DNA from: Diplosphaera chodatii | Lineage: Eukaryota > Chlorophyta > Trebouxiophyceae > Prasiolales > Stichococcaceae | Direction of reading: 5' to 3' | Assembly (NCBI GenBank): GCA_032358165.1 | Contig: JAALGY010000057.1 | Location: 1,426,001 to 1,490,000 of the forward strand | Length of the DNA: 64,000 bases | The notes under the pieces: generated by a model | Database searches by the model: none | What the model saw: only the letters and a program-made list of their open reading frames with translations | Told to the model about the DNA's origin: nothing | Shown: positions 44,359 to 54,786 of the stretch, one piece after another | Numbering within the stretch: the first letter of the stretch is position 1 | Layout: every line of letters begins with the position of its first letter | Made by a program: the position numbers and the translations under genes

Positions 44359-47300
44359 ATGGCAGGATACTTCGCCAAGCTGTCGTCGCTTGTCTCCGGC
44401 GGATACAGTTTTCCATACCATGTTGGCGACGCATACAGCACCTCATGGGGTAGTTGGGCACACCACGAGGGCACCCACAAGGAGACCGGCGCAGCTGTGT
44501 CGATCTTCAGAGTGTCGTCCAGCAACAAAGATGAGCCCAAGATGGTGGCGGCCAGGAATGGTGTCAAGCGCCTGCGCACGGTAATCTCGCCCGGTGACTC
44601 CGGTGCATGATTCCTCTTGCATATGCACACAGCAAACGCTGCTTGTGACTGGGCTAACGGTGTGCTTCACTTCCTGCAGCTGCGGCATCCAAACATCCTG
44701 CAGTTCAAGGAGACAGCGGAGGTTGAGGAGCGCGGCGAAACTGTCATCTACCTTGTGACCGAAGCGTGCATGCCGCTGGCCGACCATCTGCAGCGGCTGG
44801 ACATCCAGGTGAGGATGTGGACACATGTACGCTGGCATGCGCATCGCACAGTGATCGCTGTAAATACTGAGCGGGTTGGAGACATCGCTGCAGGGTCAGG
44901 CACGCAGTTTGTACCTGGGCATGGGCCTGTTCCACGTGGTCAAGGCTGTCAGTTTCCTGAACAACGACTGCAAGCTGGTGCGTCGCAAAGTCTGCAGATC
45001 CGGCTTGCACAGTCGCACCCTGCAGTTGTCAAGCTCGGCTTTCCTTGCTGGAACAGGCAGTTCAACTTTGCTGTGCACAGGCAGTACCCAATTGTTGCTG
45101 GCATGTGCAGATCCATGGCAACGTGTGCATGGCGGCGGTGGTGGTCACCGACCAGCTGGACTGGCGGCTGCATGGCTTCGACCTGCTGTCGGAGCACGCG
45201 GGCGGCGCCGAGCTGCCGCTCATCAACGCCAGCTGGATGGTCGGCCAGCAGTACAAGCCCGGGGAGGTGCGCACGCCCCCGCCACTACAGGGCCGTGCAG
45301 GCGCCAGCACATCCTCACTCTGCAGGTGCTTGGCGATGGGTCCCCAACTGCGGGGTCAGCGCCATGCACGCTGCCGCCAAGCCTTTGCCCCCTGCCGCAG
45401 GTGGGCAAGGGCGAGTGGGGCTCCATCCCGCAGGGCCCGCCGTGGGCAGTGGACGCCTGGGGCCTGGGCTGCCTGCTGCACGAGACGTTCAGCGGGCAGC
45501 GGCTGCTGCGGGCGGAGGACCTCCGGCAGACGGCCTCCATCCCTCCTGGCATCCTGCAGGTGCCGTGCAGCTGTTGCTTGACCTGATGCCGGCCCTGATC
45601 TTGCGATATCCTGGACTACATCTGTGGGCTGCCAGGTGGCAAGGCCGAGATTGAAACTTCCCCAGTCTTTGCTGCACGTCACGTGACAAAGCTCACCAAC
45701 AGGCCCTTGGGTGTCGTGCACCTGCACAGTTGGCAGATGGTTTACACGGTGGGTGCAGGAGTATCAGCGGCTGCTGGGCACACAGCCGCCCCGGCGGCTC
45801 AACCCCACCCGCCTTGTTGACAATGCTGTGCTGCATAACAAGCTTGTGGACATCACAGCTTCGCTGGAGAATTTGTCGGTAATGTCTACATTAGGCTGTG
45901 TGGCTGTCTGACGTGCAGCTGTTCAGCTTGTTTGACTTCATGACATACAACAGCAGAGACGCAGACAACCTCTGACCCGCTCGCAGGTGAAGGACTCTGT
46001 TGAGAAGGACATGTTCTTCAAGCAGCTGCCTGGGCAGCTGCCGCTCATCCCGAAGCCGGTCGCACAGAAGAAGCTGCTGCCGCAACTGTCGCAGGCGCTG
46101 CAGTTTGGTGGAGCACCCGCATCTGCACTGGGTGCGTGCCACTGTTGCCATCACATAGTAGCTGAACGAGGCTGCAAGCCTGCAGATGCTGCCATGCTGC
46201 TGCTGCTGTATGTGTGCTGTGCACCCAGCGCACTGCTGGTGGCTGCAGACCTGGGAAAGTTCACCCCTGCCTGAGCAGGTATCTATCTGAAGGTGGCAGC
46301 TACCCTCAGCGACGAGGAATACAAAGGTGCATTGGTCTGCCCACATCATTATGTGCTGGAACCCTGTTGGCATCGGCTGAGGCATGCTTTCCTTCGTCGG
46401 TTACCACCTCTCAAGTTGGCTGCGGATTGCTGCTGCAGCCAAGGTGGTGCCAGCCATCGCGCAGCTGTTTTCCTCAAACGACCGCGCCATCCGCCGCAGC
46501 CTGCTGGAAGGCGTTGAATCCTTCGCCTGCCACTTCAGCCCAGAGTTGGTTGAGGAGAAGATCTTCCCAGCTATTGCAACAGGTGCAGTCGTGCACCCGG
46601 GTGTATGGCAGCATGTTGTTTCGGCAAAGCGGCAGCTGATGGCAGCAGCCCTATCAGCATCGAACAGCATGTCCCAGTAGGCGATGTCCATCACGTCATG
46701 ACAGAAACGAAGGTCATTGCAGGGTTCACGGACAGCAACGCGTACTTGAGGGAGCTGACGCTGAAGAGCATGCTGCCCCTGGCGCCGCTGCTCAGCCAGC
46801 GCACCATCAGCCAAGTGCTGCTCAAGCACCTGGCCAAGCTGCAGGTGTGCCTCTGTAGCTGGAGCAGTGATATGCAAACTGATTCTGACCGCAGCATGAT
46901 GGCAATGTCCTGCACAGCGCATGATTGCAGACATGGCCCCTCCTGACGCTTCTCGAGATGACATCGCACAAGGCTCACGGCAGCAGCTGATTAGGTTTTC
47001 CCGCACCTCGTGCACCACCCAGGTGGACGAGGAGCCGCCGATCCGGGCCAACACCACCATCCTGCTGGGCAACCTGGCGACGCACCTCGGGGAGGCGACG
47101 CAGAAGCGCGTGCTGCTCAACGCGTTCACGCGCTCCCTCAAAGACGGCTTCCCGCCCGCCCGCGTGGCCGGCCTCAAGGTGCGTCCCGCCAAAATGGGAC
47201 TGTGCCCACCGTGCTGCAGGCTGCACCCAGCCACACAGTGCGCAACATGCGTGCACCAGCTGCTTGCACCCAAGCGGCGTTCGTTCTGTGATCTGGGACA

Positions 47301-48567
47301 GGGTTACTGCAGCAGGCAGTGCAAGCCCGTATCGCAGCAAAACTCGTGCACTTCTGGGCAGCATCTAGCGACAGGAGTTGGCGCAGCCGCATCATGCATG
47401 CAGTCGCCAGTCTGCGCACGCTGCACTGATGTTCTCTTGCCTTTTCCTGACCGCAGGCCATGGTTGCAACAGCAGAGCTGCACTCTGCCGCAGAGGCTGC
47501 ACAGCGCATACTGCCTGCAGTGGGGCCGCTGGCGGCGGACCCAATTGAGGACGTGCGGGCACACGCATTGGCAGCGCTGGACTGCTTCGTGAAGCAGCTG
47601 CGCGTCGACCACGAGAAGCAGAGCCAGGCGGCTCGCGAAGCCGGCGACGCGGGGAAGGCCGCTGTGCCAGGTGGTCCATTGTGTCGGTGTGCTCCACCGT
47701 GAGATCACCCAAGCTTGGGAAGGCCACTGTCAACGCGTGCAGAAGTAGCAAAGCCTCTGGCTTGGTACTGCAGGATCCCATGACTGGACGTCAGGCATCG
47801 GCTCGAACCTGGGATGGGCGATCAGCGCCTTCAGCCGTGGCGACGGCCCACAGCCAGCAGCCGGCGCGGCGGCACCAGCCGGGCAGCCACCTGGACTGCA
47901 GGCATCACAACTTGAAGACGGCCGTCTGGGCTCAGACGCTGCGAGGAACTCAGCGGCAGATGCGCCTGCCTCGCACATGGCAGCAGAGCCCACGCGGGCG
48001 CCGCCGCCACCTGGCTCAGGTGCTGCTTGGCTGTCTATGCGTCTGGGCGCCTGTGCAGCTGTGGAGCAACGTGAGGGCCAACAGCATGTTGAACAGTAGG
48101 ATCGTTCGGCCTGCTGATTCTCGACTTGATATATCCCCCCAGAGCCGTCGTCCACCAGCTCCAGCCGCTTTGCGGACGCCTCAGCGACTGCAGACGCTGG
48201 AGACGATGCCTGGGAGGATATGGACAGCCTGATGCTGGAAGGTACATGCCATCGCCCGGTCTACGGCTGCAATGGGCCAGCCCTCTCAGCCCACTGCCAC
48301 ACCAGGCATTGTCGACCTCGATCACAGTGGGCATGCCATGCATCTTCCCGGCAACCCTGGTGTGGTCAACTATGTCGTCATGTGACTTTCTGTGTTGTCC
48401 CCGCAGAGCCAAAGCCAAAGCCGCCACCAGCGCCACGAGCACGCCCCGCAGCGGGGCGGGGAATGCGCGGAGGGCGGCGGCCAGTGGGGCAGCGTGGCGC
48501 CATGAAGCTGGGTGCCAGCAAGCTCACGGTGCCAAAGCCCGTGGAGCCTGAGTTGTCGGAATGGTGA
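44359..48567 (+). CDS. SCYL1: SCY1-like pseudokinase (SCYL1 type)
   Basis: Pseudokinase plus HEAT-repeat protein that in animals works with COPI coats and nuclear tRNA export. Exon 1 (44359-44581) encodes a GYSFPYHVGDAYSTSWGSW lobe. LRHPNILQFKETAE follows. Catalytic motifs are degenerate as expected: HGNVCM replaces HRD and LHGFDLLS replaces DFG. AVDAWGLGCLLHETFSG marks the C-lobe. HEAT-type exons run from about 45810 to 47660 (KDSVEKDMFFKQLP, FSSNDRAIRRSLLEGVESFA, EPPIRANTTILLGNLATHLG). The tail (47700-48567) is Pro/Ala-rich with acidic DDAWEDMDSL, and ends basic then PKPVEPELSEW. Confidence 0.9.
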
Positions 48568-48770
48568 TATGGACATGCGTTCAGCAGGCTCTTTTGGTGC
48601 AGGCATCTACCTGGTTTCAGATGGCTTTATCTGTTTGCGGTGCTTGGCGCAATGTGCTGAGCGAGGCAGGTGCATCTTCTTAAAACTGGCAAATAGCATG
48701 AGACTGCCCATGACATGTTACAGGTTTGTCTAAATAAACCCTGTTCGTGTGGTGGCACGCGGCAACAAAA

Positions 48771-49757
48771 TCACTTTTCAAGAGCAGCAGCGCCGGAAAT
48801 AATCTCAGTGAGCTCGGTGGTAATGGCAGCCTGTCGTGACCTGTTGTACGACAGGGTGAGCTTGCCGAGCATCTCCTTGGCGTTCTTTGTAGACGACTCC
48901 ATGGCTGCCATACGCGACGCCTGCTCACTGCAGTTGTTCTCCAGCAGCCCGTTGAATAGCACCGTGGCAAGCTGGAATTCAGCCAGGTCCTGCAGGAACT
49001 CCGCGCGGTCAGGGCCCTCGAACTCGTACGAGTCCAGCTCCCCGCCCAGCGCCATCTCCTTCTCGAGTGAGTCCGGCGACAGGACGGTGGCTAGCGTCGG
49101 CTTGTAGGCGATGGCCGACTTGAAGCGGTTGAAGATGAGGTGCGCCGCATCAAACTCTGTCTTCAGCAGCTCCTCTGCCACACCGCACGCCTGGGAGAAG
49201 GTGATGCGGACTTTGCCGACGTCCTGGATCACGGCGGCGATGTGGGCACGCTGGTCCCGGATGAGCTGTGCCCGCCCCTTCTCGCCGATGACCACGATGT
49301 CTGCCTCCCTGCCCTCTTCGTCGGCGACGACGCGGTACACCGCACGCGCCTGCTTGCACACCGTGCTGTTGATGCCGCCGCAGAGGCCCTTGTCGCTGGT
49401 GATGGGCACCACGACATTCTTCCCCACGTCCACATCTGGGTGGTCGCCCAGCAAGCCGATCAGTGGCTCAGCAATGCCCCGCGAATTCTCTGTCGCCTGC
49501 TGCGCCACACGCATCTTCGATGCCGCCACCATCTTCATGGCCGACGTGATCTTTGCAATGTTCTGCACCGATCTCATGCGCAGCTTCACTGCTTGTTGGG
49601 ATGCGTGGCGCACGCCCTGCGCCTGATTCCCCCGGGCAATGAAGGCCTGTGATTCGCCCTGGGCGAGGCCTGCCCGGACGAGACCTGACTGGCTGGCATC
49701 GCTGGCCTGCTGGCGCGCCGCCCGTGCCGCGGCGCTCTGAGCCGCCCTGCGCAGCAT
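48771..49757 (-). CDS. ATPC: Mitochondrial F1F0-ATP synthase gamma subunit
   Basis: Central rotor stalk of the mitochondrial ATP synthase. Intronless. Starting at 49757 gives 328 residues and a typical Ala/Arg-rich presequence (MLRRAAQSAAARAARQQ); the frame stays open 11 codons upstream to 49790. The conserved N-terminal helix is seen as MRSVQNIAKITSAMKMVAAS, the middle as VPITSDKGLCGGINS, and the C-terminal helix as EQASRMAAMESSTKNAKEML with LTLSYNRSRQAAITTELTEI. The plastid-specific regulatory dithiol insertion is absent, supporting a mitochondrial location. Divergent from PRP4 and convergent with SCYL1. Confidence 0.96.
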   Translation of the reverse strand: MLRRAAQSAAARAARQQASDASQSGLVRAGLAQGESQAFIARGNQAQGVRHASQQAVKLRMRSVQNIAKITSAMKMVAASKMRVAQQATENSRGIAEPLIGLLGDHPDVDVGKNVVVPITSDKGLCGGINSTVCKQARAVYRVVADEEGREADIVVIGEKGRAQLIRDQRAHIAAVIQDVGKVRITFSQACGVAEELLKTEFDAAHLIFNRFKSAIAYKPTLATVLSPDSLEKEMALGGELDSYEFEGPDRAEFLQDLAEFQLATVLFNGLLENNCSEQASRMAAMESSTKNAKEMLGKLTLSYNRSRQAAITTELTEIISGAAALEK

Positions 49758-50222
49758 GGCTGCCTCTCTGCGTCTCCCCTGACCGCGCAAAGTGACACAA
49801 GTGGGCTGAGCTCTAGCAGTGCATCAAGCTATTAGCTATGAGTTGGCAAGCTATCCTGATTAGGGTCACCATGTTCCTGTTGCTCGAGCAATACGAGCAT
49901 GCAAGTGCGACACAGTCGGTTCTTTGCAGGGTTGCAGCAAAGAGAAGCCTTCGCACATCTGTTCACCTGCCATCCGTAACGCCGCACATCGACTGAAGTG
50001 AGATCGACAACCTGCACATTTGACGGACCAAATCCCCAGGTCGTATCGCACCTGATCTGTGGTGTGCCCTTGATAAAAGGTCAATCGTCGATCACGCACA
50101 TGTGATCAGCTCGCTGCTATTATGTGAGGTGACATATGCGGTCACGGTACTACTATTCCCTTGGCGCGTCGGATGGTGTGAACGCCACGGCGGAGCAAAA
50201 CTAGCATCTTACAGCAACAGCG
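49758..50222. promoter_or_regulatory. Divergent upstream region of ATP synthase gamma and PRP4
   Basis: 465 bases between divergent starts, with no coding signal. No specific promoter motif was assigned. Confidence 0.45.
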
Positions 50223-53062
50223 ATGGCGGACGGGGACAGTCCAGAGGCAGTCGACGCGGACATGGCCGACGCGGATGCACCCACATCCGGCACCTCGCCC
50301 CCGCCGCACGATGCAGTCGCCAGCGTGGCAGCCGGCCAGGCTGCCGGCAACGTCCATCTGGCGACGGGCGATGCAGAGACGATGGAGCATGCCGTGGCCA
50401 GCCGGGAGGCGGCGGACCGGCAGGCGCGGCTGATCGCGCAGGTGGAGGAGCGGCGGCGGCTGCGGGCGACGGTGGTGCCGACCGCCGTCGACGAGGTCAA
50501 GCAGCTGCTGCGGCAGCTGGAGCAGCCCATCACGCTCTTCGGCGAGCGCGAGGTGGGCTGCAGCTTGGCTGGCTGCAGCGACGTGGCGTGAGTGCTGCAT
50601 ATAAGAGGCTGGCACGGTTTGCAAGTGCAATGACATGGCAGCAGCTGTAGGCCCTATGAATGAGCTGCCATCAACAGCTTGTGCTGACTCCTTGCACCGT
50701 GGAACTAGATGGAACGGCGGGAGCGGCTCCGGAAGCTGCTGGCTGACATGGAGGAGGAGAAGGTCCTGGAGGCGATGGACGCCCTGGAGCCGGCAGACCA
50801 GCAGCAGCAGCAGTTCGTGCCCAGCACCACCTTCTACACGGAGGGCACCCAGGCGCTGCATGACGCCCGCGTCAATGTGAGCTTGCTCTCACGACGTGCT
50901 GCTGCGATGCGAGAAAGACACAGTGCTGACGCATGTGTGCTTTGAGCATGCGGCCTCAAATCAGCGTTGAAAGCCTGCGCCTGTGCGCCGCATCCATGCT
51001 GTCGCCCTTGAGAGGCACTCGTTTGGCACCCATGGCATGCCTGCAACGTCTGCTGAGCTGTCATGATGCCTGCAGCTGGCGCGCTTCTCCTTGGCGAGGG
51101 CAGCGGAGCGCATCGCGGCTGCCAAGCGCCAGCAGGCAGACCCGGACGCCGACATGGAGGCAGAGGAGCGCGCGTCCGAGGAAGGCGTCCGAGCAGTGAG
51201 CACCTCATCCCCTGCATATCATACCGAGGCAGCTGGACATCAGTGTCAGCAGCGCATGGCTCATGACAGAGCGCACCACCATGTAGAGGGGGGCGAACCG
51301 AAAATGTTGACGGCCCGCCCTGCAGGTGGTTATGCAGTCCAGCGAGATCGGGGACGAGCGGCCAGTGGCTGCATGTGCATTCGCACCAGACGGCAGCACA
51401 TTGGCCACGGCGTCATGGTCGGGCCGTGTCAAGCTGTGGCGCACACACGGCTCTGAGAAGCTGCTCACGGTGCAGGCGCATGACACACGGATCACAGGTG
51501 CATCATGTCTGTGTGAAAGTCTCTACTCAGTGCTGCAGCGTGCAAACATGATGCAGTCATCATGCATCCTTGCTGACACTGATCATGCTTCAGACTCGTC
51601 TGCAGAGATGCTGTGCTATAACCACCATCCTGCTAGCCTGGCGGATGGGCCTGTACCTCAGAACTGGTCGCAATTTACACTGGGTCGCAACTCACTGTGG
51701 TGCAGGGCTGGCGTGGCACCCGCATGCGCAGCCCGGCAGCGCGCGGCAGGGTGTCAGCCTGGCGACAGGCGCGGCAGACAGCACAGCGCGGCTGTGGTCC
51801 GACACGGGCGCCCTCCTGCAGACGCTGGGCGGGCACACAGACAGGTATTGTCTGGCATGTCATCTGGACACACTGAGGTAAAAAGCTTTGTCGGTTTGGC
51901 TGGCAGACACAGCCTGGCAAGGATGCGAACATTCTTAGCTATGACACATGCCGAGGGGGCCGGTGTGACGTGCATATGCCTGCTGCTTCCTGCAGGTTGG
52001 GGCGTGTTGCGTTTCATCCGATGGGCCAACACCTGGGCACAGCGAGCTACGACCTGACCTGGCGATTATGGGACATTGCCACGGGCGACTGTCTGTTGGA
52101 GCAGGTGTGCTGCCGTATCATCTTGCTTTGGTGCGGCAATCACGTGTGCGCATTTCTGCTGCCACCAGTATGCAGCAGCCCAAGCATGCAGTCTGCCTTG
52201 AGCAAGGCACATGCAGTCGTAAGGTGCATCCCTGGCACTGCCCCGCAGGAAGGTCACTCACGTGCTGTGTACACCGTGAACTTTCATCCAGATGGCTCCC
52301 TCGCAGCCTCAGGCGGCATTGACGCCATTGGTGCGCTGTGCCATGGCATCAACCCCATCAGTGCTCGCGATGGCATCCCTGTTGCGTTGCAGAGCTGCAA
52401 ACGTCCCTGGTCAGCTGGTGACGCCATGTCAATTTTTCAGTCGGAAGCCGTGCGTACACATGCTGCTGCTATTTCGCAGGGCGGGTGTGGGACCTGCGCA
52501 CGGGGCGCAGCATCATGACCCTGGAGGGCCACGTGAAGTCGATCCTGGCGCTCGACTTCGCGCCCAACGGCTACCAGTGCGCATCCGGCAGCGAGGACCA
52601 CTCTGTGCGTGTGTGGGACCTGCGCAAGCGGGGCGCACTGTACATGATACCCGCGCACCAGTCGCTGGTGTCGCAGGTGCGGCTGCATCTCACATCACTG
52701 CTACTATCGCATGTCACAACGACGTTGAGACCATCACAAGTGTGAACCCGTTGGTGACAGACACTTTTGCGTACACTTGGCTGAAGCACAGCACGCTTGG
52801 CATGCGCTCCCTGCAGGTGCGGTACGAGCCCATCGATGGCGGGTACCTGCTGTCGACTGGGTACGACAACATCTGCCGCATATGGTCAGCCACCACCTTC
52901 CAGCGGATCACGACGCTCACGGGACACGAGGGCCGAATCATGGGGGGCGATATTGCGGCAGATGGCAGCCACACCATTGCCTCGGTGGCGTATGATAAGA
53001 CCGTGAAGATCTGGGCGCCCGACGAAGTGTTGCCCGATGATCTCTCAGGACATGTGCCCTGA
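50223..53062 (+). CDS. PRPF4: U4/U6 snRNP protein PRP4 (PRPF4)
   Basis: WD-repeat component of the U4/U6.U5 tri-snRNP. Nine exons close to 520 residues, almost the human length (522): 50223-50552, 50709-50876, 51076-51195, 51326-51497, 51706-51844, 51996-52104, 52249-52330, 52480-52676 and 52817-53062. The N-terminal half has the SFM-type segment [19 protein letters not shown] then [17 protein letters not shown]. Seven WD repeats follow: [111 protein letters not shown] and [15 protein letters not shown]. Confidence 0.96.
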
Positions 53063-53370
53063 CATGACGGAACGGCATCAGCTTTGCACGCAGTTTCGTG
53101 CTCATGATGTGCACCGATGCAGCTTTGAATGTTCATCAGTGTCCTTTGCTGCTGTCAGGAGCTACGAGCTTCACGGAAATATTGCAAAGATTGGTACAGC
53201 ACAGAGGCAGCATCATCAACATTGTCGCATACGTCTGATTACATGCATCAGTGTGGAAAGTCAAGTGCGCCAACCATCTGCCTGCTTGACTTCTCAACGA
53301 ATGGGTAGATCAAGAATTCACCACGTCCCTGCAAGTTCTTTCAGAAACACCTCCCAGGCTGCCTACAAGC
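53063..53370. other. Convergent 3' region, PRP4 and PGRL1
   Basis: 308 bases between facing stop codons; no gene was recognised. Confidence 0.45.
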
Positions 53371-54378
53371 TCAGGCAGTGGCCGGCTCTGGGTCCTTCTG
53401 CGCCTTCTTGCCCTTCTTGTCGTCATTGTCAGTCTTCGGCACCACCACAAGCATGCGGTCGTCCGCCTTGAACTTCAGCTGCGACTTGCACTCCTTGCAG
53501 GGGGTGGTTGTCTCGGTACGGCTGCCAGACACCGTCAGGATGTCGCCAAAGTATGTGAAGTTCTCAGTGTTGCATTCGGGGCAGGTACCCTTCATGATGA
53601 GCGCGTCCTTGAAGGCGAGGCTGGTGAGGGCGTTTGCCAGGAGGAAGAGCGATGGCAGCACCAGGCCCCACACGAAGATGATGCCATACGGCTTTGGCAG
53701 CTCGATGGCCTTCGTGATCTCGAAGCCCGTGATGTCGTCCACCGAGAACAGCAGGCCCACCACCAGGAGCACTGCAGGCGCGTTCAGCAGCGTCATCTTC
53801 AGGTAGTCCACCGACAGGTCTGAGTACATGGATTTGCTCCTGATGCTGCAGCGCGGACCCTGCGCCACAACTGCAGAGCGGTCACGCCGCAGCTGCTTCT
53901 TGAGCTCGTCATACTGCTCGTCCGTGATGATTGGCTTCCCCTTCTCGAAGGAGCGCGATGCCTCCATGAACTTCTGCTCAGTGGAGCTGAGGATGGCGAC
54001 GCGGCTGCCCTCCCACAGCAGCTCCTGCTCCAGGTTCTCAAACTCCTCGTCGGACATGGTCGGCTTGCCGTCGTAGTAAAAAGCCCGCAGAGCATCAAGG
54101 TACTCCTGCTCCTTCTCGCCCAGTGACTTCCGCGTTGTCGGCCGCTTGCCCTGAGGGTCCAAGCTGCAGTAGTCCAGGATGTTTGAGTCCATGCTGTCGG
54201 TCGCAAGCTCGCTTTCGAACTCCTCTTTGGCTGTGGCACGTGTGGGCTGCACTGCGAGTTGCCTGTTGAGAGGCAATCTGTGGGCACTGACAGGCCTGAC
54301 GCCTGCTGATCTGCAGCTGAGGGACAGTGTTGCTGCGCATGGCGATGCTCGCAGCTGCATTGCCATGCTGCTGCGCAT
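53371..54378 (-). CDS. PGRL1: PGRL1, cyclic electron flow protein of the thylakoid
   Basis: Thylakoid membrane protein that works with PGR5 in antimycin-sensitive cyclic electron flow around photosystem I. Intronless, 335 residues. Residues 1-48 are a plastid transit peptide. The stromal N-terminal half has two related blocks, KPTMSDEEFENLEQELLWEG and KPIITDEQYDELKKQLRR, linked by ILSSTEQKFMEASRSF. The redox cysteine region is GPRCSIRSKSMYSDLSVDYL. Two membrane segments surround DDITGFEITKAIELPKPYG. The C-terminal metal or redox motif is CPECNTENF..CKECKSQL, followed by a Lys/Asp-rich tail. Divergent from the sirtuin gene. Confidence 0.96.
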   Translation of the reverse strand: MRSSMAMQLRASPCAATLSLSCRSAGVRPVSAHRLPLNRQLAVQPTRATAKEEFESELATDSMDSNILDYCSLDPQGKRPTTRKSLGEKEQEYLDALRAFYYDGKPTMSDEEFENLEQELLWEGSRVAILSSTEQKFMEASRSFEKGKPIITDEQYDELKKQLRRDRSAVVAQGPRCSIRSKSMYSDLSVDYLKMTLLNAPAVLLVVGLLFSVDDITGFEITKAIELPKPYGIIFVWGLVLPSLFLLANALTSLAFKDALIMKGTCPECNTENFTYFGDILTVSGSRTETTTPCKECKSQLKFKADDRMLVVVPKTDNDDKKGKKAQKDPEPATA

Positions 54379-54786
54379 TACGAGGTTGATAAGATGCCCT
54401 GCTTCTTCAAGGGGCCTCGCCCAAGTAGGCCAACTCTGAGGGTAATCCGAGTGCCGAATGCAAGCGCTGCTACTGGCGTTTCTGACAATGCTCTGCCTGC
54501 CGGCCAGATGAGCACTCTGATATGTGGAGAGGCGAGAAACCTCCAGAGGCCATACAGCCTGTTAAGTACAGCAGCTAGATATGGACGCTACAACTACACT
54601 GTGTTGGCAGATCCCATGCTTGCGACAATTCGAAGTTGGTTGCAGACGCTCAGGCTCATAGCAGCAGCTGGTGCGCTCCGCTACGGTGCACCGTCGTGTG
54701 CTGCACCCCACAACCGGCGTCAGGCTTATCATCCCACGTTCGAGTCGTGTGACAGCGCGAATGGTCTTGGCGCCAGGAGCACATGC
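54379..54786. promoter_or_regulatory. Divergent upstream region of PGRL1 and the sirtuin gene
   Basis: 408 bases. An open frame continues upstream of the chosen sirtuin start but lacks sirtuin similarity, so this is treated as leader and promoter. Confidence 0.4.

Noticed and set aside
43525..44421. A 298-codon open frame on the minus strand
   Set aside because: It overlaps the SCYL1 start region, has biased composition and no recognisable domain; it looks like chance openness in GC-rich DNA.
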